Below, one piece after another: positions 13,625-20,724 of a DNA stretch of 21,748 nt. A model generated the notes under the pieces. That model saw only the letters and a program-made list of their open reading frames with translations. It searched no databases and was not told the origin of the DNA. Within the stretch, counting starts at the first letter, position 1; each line of letters begins with the position of its first letter. The translations under genes and the position numbers were made by a program. The DNA is from Candidatus Poribacteria bacterium (GTDB taxonomy: Bacteria > Poribacteria > DTPJ01 > WJIO01), in assembly GCA_014730235.1 (NCBI GenBank), contig WJIO01000127.1, positions 1-21,748 on the forward strand, in the 5' to 3' direction.

Positions 13625-13667
13625 TTTGTTTTACCTCCGTTGAAGATTTTCAGTTTCTCAAAAACTG

Positions 13668-15974
13668 TTATATTGACATATCAGCTCGATTTATTATGTC
13701 AACCTGCAATTCATGGGACAAATGAACGAAGTATGCGCTGTAGCCTCCTACCCTGACTATCAGATCCCTGTATTTCTCAGGGTTCTTTTGAGCATCTTTC
13801 AGTGTTTCAGAATCGACAGGTGTGTTCATAACCTGCTGTCCACCAAGTTGAAAATATGTTCTGATAATATTGATAACTTTATTCCGCTGTCCCGGCTCTT
13901 GCATTAAATTAGCCGGTATCTTGATATTGCACAGGACACCGCCAGGAGCCAGATATTGCGGGATTTTTGCTGCGGAATGAAGCATAGCTGTAGGACCGCT
14001 TCTATTCATACCAGCACGAGGTTCAATTGAACCTTCTAACGGTGCTCCTGACCTGCGCCCATCGGGAGTTGCCGCAGTTCTATGACCAAAGTCAATATTT
14101 CTGCCTAATACTATAACACAGCCAAAATATGGATTGCCGCGATTTGTTATATATTTATTTAACTCCTTCCAAAAATGCTCTGAAACATCCACTGCATATT
14201 TATCAGCAAATTCATCATCATTACCATATTTAGCAACAGAGTTCATTAATTGCTGACGTAGAGATTCATGGCCAACAAAATCTGCATCTAACGCGTCTAT
14301 AAGCTCAGCCATAGTTATCTCTTTTTCTTCAAAAATAAGTTTTTTTATCGCTGCTAACGAGTCACCCGTTATTCCAATTCCCAAAGTCATAACTTCGCCA
14401 TGACCGTAACGGACTCCACCAGCATCAGGATCAATACCTCTCTCAAGACAATCAGCAATCAAAGGCATCCTGACAATTTTTGATAGGTTAGCGGAACGTA
14501 TCTGAGAGCCTATATTCGACATCTCACAACAGTGTTTGGTCATAGTTTCTACCTGTGTTTTATAGGCGTTCATTACCTCATCAAAAGTGTTAAATTCCCT
14601 TGGATCACCAGTCTTTGGACCCAGTTGTAGGCCTGTAAGACGGCACTTGCCATTATTAAGAGCCAGTTCCAGACATTTTGCCAGATTAAAATCTGCATCT
14701 TCGCCCCCTAGATTGCTGGTTCCGCAAAGCTGTATTTCAGTACAGCCACCAAAGGCATAATTACGTGCATCTTCAATCTTAACCCCCTGTCTCACCATAC
14801 CCTTTATGACAACATCATCGTTAAAAATCGTTGGATCTCCCATACCTTCCGACCACATTTTGATGCCTTTTTCCCATACCCAATAAGGGGTTTCAGGACA
14901 AACACGTATGGTAAATCTCGGCATAGTAAGATGAAGTGATCGGGCCACTTCCAGACAAAGGTTTGTCAGCCTGTTAGATGCATCATGTCCATCATCGGTT
15001 TGACCTGATAATGCCACATGATGGGCGGGATAGCGATTAAATTTGAGAAAAAGTGAACCCAATATTTCGAACGCACCATCATCGTCAAGTCTTCCGGTTT
15101 CCATGTCTCTGGAATAGAATGGATATAGGTATTGATCCACTCTTCCCTGACTGTCAGGGCCGTCCCAGAGCATATAAAACCATGATAATTGTGCCGCCTG
15201 GCGGAACGTCTCAGGGGGATCATAGGCTATTGCTGAACAGCATTCAGCGATGGATTCCAATTGCTCTTTAAATTCAGCATTTTCGGCATCCATTGACATT
15301 TTCATTGCCTTTTGAGAATAAAGCTTTATCCAGTCAGACATTCCCAAATAGATTATCCTGCAGGCTTCAATTAACGTTCGCTTATCCACATCTGAAAACT
15401 CATTAAGCCAATATTCAATTTCATTTACAACCCCACCAATACCTTTTGTCAGAAGTTTATCAAAATCGGGAACATTATGCCCTTGAAAACTGCCAGGCCA
15501 AAATAAACCTCTTGAAGCTGCAAAATTTTCCTTTGAACCAAATCTTTTGGAACCTTCCTCCTGCATAATAGCCATAGTTTTGGGATAAAAATCAGAGGCG
15601 ATAGAATCGTATCTTTTACGAATCATCTTACCCTCATCGCTATTTTCCATATCTTTGAATATGCCGCTGTTAAAACTAATACCATAGGAATAAACTTCCT
15701 GCAAGAGGCGTCCCGGGCGAGGTGTTCCTACTATTATTTCATTATCCCGAATAACAGGTTCTGTTTGAAGCCAGGAAGATACTATAGCCTTTGCAAGACG
15801 GATTGCGTAAGGTTTATCCCTATTTTCTTCAAATACCTCCAGGAATGGCTCTTTATTATCATAAGGTGGAGGAATATCGGTTTGAAGATTGTCTAAAAGG
15901 TATTTTAAACGTTTTGGTAAAATATGTGGAATATCAAAAGATTTCTCATCAACTTTCATTTTAGTATTGGACAT
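13668..15974 (-). CDS. glycyl radical enzyme, pyruvate formate-lyase family, substrate unknown
   Basis: Start ATG 15974 has AGGAGGT 6 nt upstream; longer in-frame starts would overlap the previous gene. The 768-residue protein has the full glycyl radical signature near the C-terminus, RVGGYSAYF (residues 741-749, radical Gly 744). The thiyl cysteine is in GGCTEIQLCG (Cys411), with Glu413 placed as the general base of the GCxE group. The N-terminal part (PGRLLQEVYSYGISFNSGIF) and RMPLIADCLERGIDPDAGGV also fit the PFL-like fold. GCxE with Glu is typical of the dehydratase/lyase branch (glycerol or diol dehydratase, choline lyase, hydroxyproline dehydratase) more than of true PFL, but I cannot assign a substrate. 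No radical SAM activase is encoded in the window, so activation is in trans. The enzyme is oxygen-sensitive, which implies anaerobic growth. Confidence 0.88.
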   Translation of the reverse strand: MSNTKMKVDEKSFDIPHILPKRLKYLLDNLQTDIPPPYDNKEPFLEVFEENRDKPYAIRLAKAIVSSWLQTEPVIRDNEIIVGTPRPGRLLQEVYSYGISFNSGIFKDMENSDEGKMIRKRYDSIASDFYPKTMAIMQEEGSKRFGSKENFAASRGLFWPGSFQGHNVPDFDKLLTKGIGGVVNEIEYWLNEFSDVDKRTLIEACRIIYLGMSDWIKLYSQKAMKMSMDAENAEFKEQLESIAECCSAIAYDPPETFRQAAQLSWFYMLWDGPDSQGRVDQYLYPFYSRDMETGRLDDDGAFEILGSLFLKFNRYPAHHVALSGQTDDGHDASNRLTNLCLEVARSLHLTMPRFTIRVCPETPYWVWEKGIKMWSEGMGDPTIFNDDVVIKGMVRQGVKIEDARNYAFGGCTEIQLCGTSNLGGEDADFNLAKCLELALNNGKCRLTGLQLGPKTGDPREFNTFDEVMNAYKTQVETMTKHCCEMSNIGSQIRSANLSKIVRMPLIADCLERGIDPDAGGVRYGHGEVMTLGIGITGDSLAAIKKLIFEEKEITMAELIDALDADFVGHESLRQQLMNSVAKYGNDDEFADKYAVDVSEHFWKELNKYITNRGNPYFGCVIVLGRNIDFGHRTAATPDGRRSGAPLEGSIEPRAGMNRSGPTAMLHSAAKIPQYLAPGGVLCNIKIPANLMQEPGQRNKVINIIRTYFQLGGQQVMNTPVDSETLKDAQKNPEKYRDLIVRVGGYSAYFVHLSHELQVDIINRADMSI

Positions 15975-16002
15975 TCTAATACCTCCTGTTAAGCGGAAGT
16001 TT

Positions 16003-17913
16003 TTAAAACCAAAATCCATAAGTTGGCATATCAAGGGAAATACCAATTATTGTCCAAATGCTTCCAATGGTGAATTCTCCCAGAATCAAGCCCATAAATA
16101 AAGGAGTTGCCTTTAAATGGGCCTTTAACCCACCATACTTAAGAATGATTTTCTTTGCTAACCAGCTTATGAAAAGACAAAGCCAGATGTTATTCATAGA
16201 CCAACTTCCTGATACAGCATAACCAGCAGGATGGAACGGCCACCAGACAAATTTCATTCTCATTAAGAATAGGAATAACGAAAACAGTAATCCTACCCCC
16301 ATAAAGGCTAATGCAGGATAATTAGTAGGTTCAGGATAATTTAACCATCTCTGCAATCTGCTAAAAGACTCAGCTCCAAAAAAGCTCTGGGTTGCACCAT
16401 GATTATACATTATATGCAGATAGGTCCAGAAGGTTGCGAAAGGGGCAATTAAAATTGCAATAACCATCGCAGCAAATAACTGTCGGTTTGGGGTTTGCAT
16501 TTTTTCTGCAATCTTAAAACCCTCAAGCTGTTGGGGCATGGTATGGCTATATTGAGCACGGTTAAAAAAGCGAAGGAAAGTGAAATTAATAAGGTTCATA
16601 GTACCCAAGGAGCGAGTGCCTAAGAACCTGACCAGAACTTCATCTGAACCGATCCAATGAATATCATGGACAGGTGATCCCAATTCTATCCTCATTCTGG
16701 TAATTGCTGTGGATAGAGCATAATATATGACAAAAAACATTAGGGAAATAAAAATTGACATGCCCGACCTATGGCAAAAAAGTATCAAAAATATCAAGCA
16801 GCATAATATTAGCAGCAACGCTGACCTGTATTTGATGGGTTCTTTTGATTCATTATTATTTTCTTGTCTACTAAAAACTGATCTGAAAACCCAGATAAAA
16901 TATTTCCTGCCTAGAAAAAACGCAAAAATAACCAGCATCATATACGCTCCCCAGGACTGCTCATCGGGATACGGGAAGTTTGGCAGGCTTTTTAATCCCA
17001 AAACGCTGCCTAATATATTTTCTCCTTTCCAGAAAAGATAAAAGAACCAGCACGAAAAAGACAGATCAAGGGGCATAAAAAATCCCAGACCGATAGCAAA
17101 AGGGTAAAAGGAAATTGGCAACCAGCCTACTGCGTTCCATGGCTTTTCTGTAAAATAATGACCGATATTCTGACGCTTTATAGGTATATAAGGTATATTC
17201 GGGAAAAAATAGTGAAGACCATTTATGATATTGGGGATACCAGCAATGGCAAAACCAATCCACATAAAGCGATTTTTAAAGAACCTATTGGATTCGCCCA
17301 CCATTTCCAGAGGTAATTGTATAACTGGATATGCCAATTTCTCATTTTCGGTCCATTGCCTGCGGATTATTATGTTGATTCCCAACATTCCCAAAACTAA
17401 AGCAATGATAAATAAAGACCATGATATTATGGGTTGAAGCCAGGCCTTTATATATTCCACATAATAAAAGGAAACTTCACCATTATAATATCCCTTTAAT
17501 GCCTGATTATCAGATACAACCAACCAATCTGGCATATGATTCAGGAACAGTTCGCTCCATTCGTTTTCAGGTGTTGCGAACCAAAATGGATGTGAAATTA
17601 TAGGTATTAATACCTGCATAAATCCATGTCCGCCAATGGTTGATGAAATACAAATCATAACATAAATTACTGATAACTCACCCTGTGACAAAGAAAGCCT
17701 GGGAACTGTCTTATTTAGCAGGATATTAAAAACAGTCAATAAAAGAAGGCAAAAAACTGCATTAAACAAAAGGGATATAGTTGTAGGTAAACCGGAATAA
17801 CGGATTACCTCCATCTGAATTATCCAATAACTATTTACAGGAATTAGAATTATTCCTAGTATGTAAACTCGTAACCTTATAACTTTATTGGATTTGTCAC
17901 TCACCCTTAACAT
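16003..17913 (-). CDS. large polytopic membrane protein, DUF6785/DUF6784 type (possible transporter), paralogue 2
   Basis: A 636-residue protein with about a dozen membrane segments, clearly paralogous to the protein at 9966-11864. Shared landmarks are PENEW, YPVIQLPL, FFKNRFMWIGF, YFTEKPWNAVGWLP, GLGFFMPLDLSFSCWFF, NFPYPDEQSWGAYM, RMRIELGSPVHDIHWIG and MKFVWWPFHPAGYAVSGSW. The start is ambiguous. ATG 17913 lacks a good Shine-Dalgarno, while GTG 17904 has AGGA about 8 nt upstream and gives an N-terminus that aligns better with the paralogue. It lies 28 nt before the glycyl radical enzyme gene and 71 nt after the regulator gene. Pairing with a catabolic enzyme, as in the other operon, supports a transport role by inference only. 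Confidence 0.75.
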   Translation of the reverse strand: MLRVSDKSNKVIRLRVYILGIILIPVNSYWIIQMEVIRYSGLPTTISLLFNAVFCLLLLTVFNILLNKTVPRLSLSQGELSVIYVMICISSTIGGHGFMQVLIPIISHPFWFATPENEWSELFLNHMPDWLVVSDNQALKGYYNGEVSFYYVEYIKAWLQPIISWSLFIIALVLGMLGINIIIRRQWTENEKLAYPVIQLPLEMVGESNRFFKNRFMWIGFAIAGIPNIINGLHYFFPNIPYIPIKRQNIGHYFTEKPWNAVGWLPISFYPFAIGLGFFMPLDLSFSCWFFYLFWKGENILGSVLGLKSLPNFPYPDEQSWGAYMMLVIFAFFLGRKYFIWVFRSVFSRQENNNESKEPIKYRSALLLILCCLIFLILFCHRSGMSIFISLMFFVIYYALSTAITRMRIELGSPVHDIHWIGSDEVLVRFLGTRSLGTMNLINFTFLRFFNRAQYSHTMPQQLEGFKIAEKMQTPNRQLFAAMVIAILIAPFATFWTYLHIMYNHGATQSFFGAESFSRLQRWLNYPEPTNYPALAFMGVGLLFSLFLFLMRMKFVWWPFHPAGYAVSGSWSMNNIWLCLFISWLAKKIILKYGGLKAHLKATPLFMGLILGEFTIGSIWTIIGISLDMPTYGFWF

Positions 17914-17954
17914 CCTGTGAATTTTTCGCCTTTTAGCAACGGTTTATATACTAT

Positions 17955-17978
17955 TGAAATTGCGAAAAAACAATTTCA
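17955..17978. promoter_or_regulatory. 8-bp inverted repeat before the DUF6785-type gene
   Basis: TGAAATTG (17955-17962) and CAATTTCA (17971-17978) form a perfect inverted repeat with an 8-nt A-rich spacer, 42 bp before the gene at 17913. It could be an operator for the adjacent FadR-type regulator, or a stem followed by few U residues. A second palindrome, TATCATGATA, lies at 17983-17992 over the regulator's stop codon. Neither resembles a known FadR-family operator closely. Confidence 0.3.
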
Positions 17979-17984
17979 TATCTA

Positions 17985-18764
17985 TCATGATAAAGATTTA
18001 GATCGGTTTTGAGAAATTTTGTTATTGTTTGGTAGATTCGAAACTTTTTGTTCTTTTAATCTCTCTGCTATATTATTAAGATGATTTCGCATGGACTCTT
18101 CAGCATAATCAGGTTTTCTTTCCTTAATAGCACTATAGATCTGTTTATGATATTCCAGGGATTCTTGTCTGGCTTCAAGTAAATCTGGAAAGCTTTCCTG
18201 AACTATCTGTATAAGGTTGTGTGTTATAGCAACAAAGGCAACAAGTACAGGATTTTCTGTTGCCTCTGCTATGGTCTCATGAAAATCCATATCATTTTTG
18301 ATAAATTTAAGTCTATCATTTATATCTCTTTCCATTGCGTGAATATCAGCTTCAAGCCTTTTGAGTATTTCTTCACTACGTCTATTGGCTGCAAAAGCAA
18401 CAACCTGACATTCAATCACAATACGCGCTTCCAGCATATCCAATAAACTTACTTCGGATTGGCATCGTAAGATAGGCGATAGCTTGTGTAAAATTTTCAG
18501 CGCGTTAAATTCTGAAATAAACGCACCTTTACCATGATGAACAGAGATAATTCCTAAAGCCTGTAATCGAGCAAGTGCTTCCCGTAAAGGAATACGGCTG
18601 ACGCCTAATGCCTTTACCAGAAGCCTTTCTGATGGCAATTTATCACCAACCGTAAGTTTCTGCTCAGTAATATAAGAAATTAGACTTTCCACAATGTCGT
18701 CTACAAGAGAGGTCCTTTTGACATGTTTTATCTGAGCTATATCAGTCTTTTTATATCCTTGCAT
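17985..18764 (-). CDS. FadR/GntR family transcriptional regulator (FCD effector domain)
   Basis: ATG 18764 has AGGAAGG 5 nt upstream. The N-terminal winged helix (residues ~15-85) has the GntR landmarks YITEQKLTVGDKLPSERLL, LGVSRIPLREALARLQALG and HHGKGAFI. The C-terminal all-helical FCD domain (residues ~100-225) keeps putative metal ligands in DMDFHETIAEAT, in YHKQIYSAI and in MRNHL, so a metal-bound acid ligand such as a sugar acid or other carboxylate is likely. It is the first gene of a minus-strand run with the DUF6785-type protein, the glycyl radical enzyme and two tagged jelly-roll proteins, and probably controls them in response to the pathway substrate. A perfect consensus promoter precedes it. 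Confidence 0.88.
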   Translation of the reverse strand: MQGYKKTDIAQIKHVKRTSLVDDIVESLISYITEQKLTVGDKLPSERLLVKALGVSRIPLREALARLQALGIISVHHGKGAFISEFNALKILHKLSPILRCQSEVSLLDMLEARIVIECQVVAFAANRRSEEILKRLEADIHAMERDINDRLKFIKNDMDFHETIAEATENPVLVAFVAITHNLIQIVQESFPDLLEARQESLEYHKQIYSAIKERKPDYAEESMRNHLNNIAERLKEQKVSNLPNNNKISQNRSKSLS

Positions 18765-18813
18765 TATAGCCTTCCTATATGGTTTTATTACATAATCATA
18801 ATCTTATATACTC

Positions 18814-18842
18814 ATTATACCACTCATGTTTTTCTTTGTCAA
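18814..18842 (-). promoter_or_regulatory. consensus sigma-70 promoter of the FadR/GntR regulator operon
   Basis: On the minus strand TTGACA (18842-18837) and TATAAT (18819-18814) are exact consensus hexamers separated by exactly 17 nt, with a T-rich lead and a 5' leader of about 43 nt to ATG 18764. A tandem ATTATGATTATG lies between the promoter and the gene and is a possible operator for autoregulation. So strong a promoter on a regulator gene suggests repression when no inducer is present. Confidence 0.8.
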
Positions 18843-18883
18843 AGATATCTATAATATCAAGCATAAATTTTACGTCCCTGTGT

Positions 18884-18960
18884 CATTGCGAGGAACGGAG
18901 TGACAAAGCAATTTCCTCCATACATTAAACCTTTGAGATTGCTTCGCTTTACTCGCAATG
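18884..18960. repeat. dispersed CATTGCGAG-type palindromic repeat
   Basis: CATTGCGAGG...AAGCAATTTC (18884-18915) is inverted as GAGATTGCTTCG...CTCGCAATG (18935-18960), with a 6-nt indel between arms. This kind of extragenic palindrome, built on CATTGCGAG and GAAGCAAT, is widespread in environmental genomes. It lies between the gene ending at 19063 and the regulator promoter, and may also serve as a 3'-end structure for the dehydrogenase mRNA. Confidence 0.6.
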
Positions 18961-19062
18961 AGATGTATAGTAAGTTTTTAACCTGTTCAGAAGTCTTCAT
19001 GGATATAAATTTTATGCTTGTGAACACTTTTAAATTCTTCTATTCCTTTCTTATTTATTGTC

Positions 19063-20655
19063 TTAACCTTTGTGTATAATATCCGCTTGCGTCCATTTTC
19101 CAGCAACAAATCGCCACATTTTGCCTGTTGGATTTTTGTTTTGAAGCTCAGGAGGAAGCCGATGCTGGCGGACATTATCATAACATTGTAAAACTGCAAA
19201 TCGTAGCATAGACGCTGGTATTCCCACCGAAGTAAAACCGGGATGTCCAGTGGCTGGATAGGGGCCTCCGTGATTCATGGCCGGCGTCACAGCAACGCCT
19301 GTTGGCATCTTGTCATTGAGTAATCTTCCTACTTTTGCCCTTAATAAAGGCTCAAGCCGGTTGTAAAATTTATCATCTTCTCCCTGGGTATGGCTGTAAA
19401 TACACCCGGTCAGATTACCCTCCAATTTATTGGTGATGCTCAGCATCTGATCCAAGTCTCTAGCAATAACCATCAGGGATACTGTACCAAAAGCCTCTGT
19501 TTGCAATTCATGGGGGTTCTTTATAAACATATCTCCGGGAACACGAAGAAGGGTATTTTCATAGCTATATCCGTTTCCCTGCAACTCTTTACCACCGGTA
19601 ATTAATTCTGCCCCATGCTGTTGCATTATATGAATTGCTCTATCAATTCCCGCAGTTCCTTCTGCCCCAAGAAGCACTTCCTCTGGGGTTTCCCGGAAAA
19701 GCGCAGCTACTTCATCAATGAATTTCTCTGAAGTTTTACCATTTATCATTATCACCAATCCCGGATTGGTACAAAATTGCCCGGCTCCTAAAGAGCAAGA
19801 ATTGAAAAACTCCACACATATTTCCCGATAACGCTCTTCAAGTGCGCCTGGAAGCATAAACACCGGGTTGATGCTGGACATCTCAAGATAAATAGGTTTG
19901 CCAGCTTTGTCAGCCGCTTCCTTGAGCTGCAAACCGGCTTTTTTACTGCCGGTAAAGCCAGTCGCTCCCAGCATCGGATGTGACACAAATTTAAAACCAT
20001 CCTTCGGCTTTAAGCGATACAGAAGCTGAACCATACCATCGGGAAGACCAACTGCTTTCACAGCTTCAAACGAGGCTTCTCCAAGTATCTTTGTTGTGCG
20101 GGGATGTCCGGTATTTGCTTTCGCAATAACGGGATTTCCAGCCGCAATAGCAGATGCAAAATCGCCACCAGCGATAGAGTTAAAGGCAAAAGGGAAATTG
20201 TTCGGCCCAAAAATTGCCACAGGACCTATGGAACTGTATTTTGATCTTATATTCATTTTTGTATCTATTGTGGCATGACACCAGGAGCGATCTCTGGCGG
20301 CATGGGCAGCCTGTCGTAACTGGTCAGTAGTCCTGGGCAGTTCCACAGACCGCAGTCTTGGTTCTTCAGGCAGCCCTGTTTCGATATGGGCGGATTCTAC
20401 CAATTCATCAGCGCGTTCTTCAATAAATTCCGCATACTTCTCAAGAAAACAGGCTATAACATCCGGGGATATAGTTCTTAATTCCATCACAGCCTTTTGA
20501 GCGGCTTTCAAAGCTAAATCCACGTCAGCAAAAGTTGAAACAGGAAAACAATCCGACAGAGATTCCCTTGTGTATGGGTTAGTCGCGACAAAATAATCAA
20601 CAGGTTCATAAGCCTGTTGCCAAACACCGTCAATCATAACAGGTTGATAAGACAT
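19063..20655 (-). CDS. NADP-type alpha-ketoglutarate-semialdehyde (2,5-dioxopentanoate) dehydrogenase
   Basis: ATG 20655 has GAGGAG about 6 nt upstream; an upstream ATG (20715) would put the start before the terminator hairpin. The 530-residue protein has the markers of the ketoglutarate-semialdehyde dehydrogenase branch of the aldehyde dehydrogenase superfamily: SIGPVAIFGPNNFPFAFN, AAGNPVIAKANTGHPRT, YLEMSSINPVFMLPGAL (Glu258), GAGQFCTNPGLV (catalytic Cys295) and PAMNHGGPYPATG. It oxidises 2,5-dioxopentanoate to 2-oxoglutarate at the end of non-phosphorylating pentose, sugar-acid (galactarate/glucarate) or hydroxyproline breakdown. The hydroxyproline link is worth noting because some glycyl radical enzymes act on that compound, but nothing here proves it. 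It lies downstream of aldA, from which it is separated by a hairpin terminator. Confidence 0.85.
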   Translation of the reverse strand: MSYQPVMIDGVWQQAYEPVDYFVATNPYTRESLSDCFPVSTFADVDLALKAAQKAVMELRTISPDVIACFLEKYAEFIEERADELVESAHIETGLPEEPRLRSVELPRTTDQLRQAAHAARDRSWCHATIDTKMNIRSKYSSIGPVAIFGPNNFPFAFNSIAGGDFASAIAAGNPVIAKANTGHPRTTKILGEASFEAVKAVGLPDGMVQLLYRLKPKDGFKFVSHPMLGATGFTGSKKAGLQLKEAADKAGKPIYLEMSSINPVFMLPGALEERYREICVEFFNSCSLGAGQFCTNPGLVIMINGKTSEKFIDEVAALFRETPEEVLLGAEGTAGIDRAIHIMQQHGAELITGGKELQGNGYSYENTLLRVPGDMFIKNPHELQTEAFGTVSLMVIARDLDQMLSITNKLEGNLTGCIYSHTQGEDDKFYNRLEPLLRAKVGRLLNDKMPTGVAVTPAMNHGGPYPATGHPGFTSVGIPASMLRFAVLQCYDNVRQHRLPPELQNKNPTGKMWRFVAGKWTQADIIHKG

Positions 20656-20674
20656 GAATCTCTCCTCATTAACC

Positions 20675-20708
20675 AAAAAAGAGGGCTTGTTTACAAGCCC
20701 TCTTTTTT
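20675..20708 (-). terminator. intrinsic terminator/attenuator between aldA and the KGSA dehydrogenase gene
   Basis: Arms 20675-20689 and 20694-20708 (AAAAAAGAGGGCTTG / CAAGCCCTCTTTTTT) form a perfect 15-bp stem with a 4-nt loop, ending in a six-T run on either strand, so it can work in both directions. On the minus strand it begins 16 nt after the aldA stop and ends only 19 nt before the next start codon. That leaves no room for a separate promoter downstream. Confidence 0.8.
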
Positions 20709-20724
20709 GATTCATATAAATACA

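Noticed and set aside
15975-16046. Longer N-terminus for the glycyl radical enzyme
   Set aside because: It would overlap the end of the membrane-protein gene; ATG 15974 has AGGAGGT at good spacing.
17983-17992. TATCATGATA palindrome as a FadR-family operator
   Set aside because: It overlaps the regulator's own stop codon and does not match the usual FadR-family operator pattern; kept only as a remark.
20656-20715. Longer N-terminus for the ketoglutarate-semialdehyde dehydrogenase
   Set aside because: These codons read through the terminator hairpin and have no family match; ATG 20655 has its own Shine-Dalgarno.
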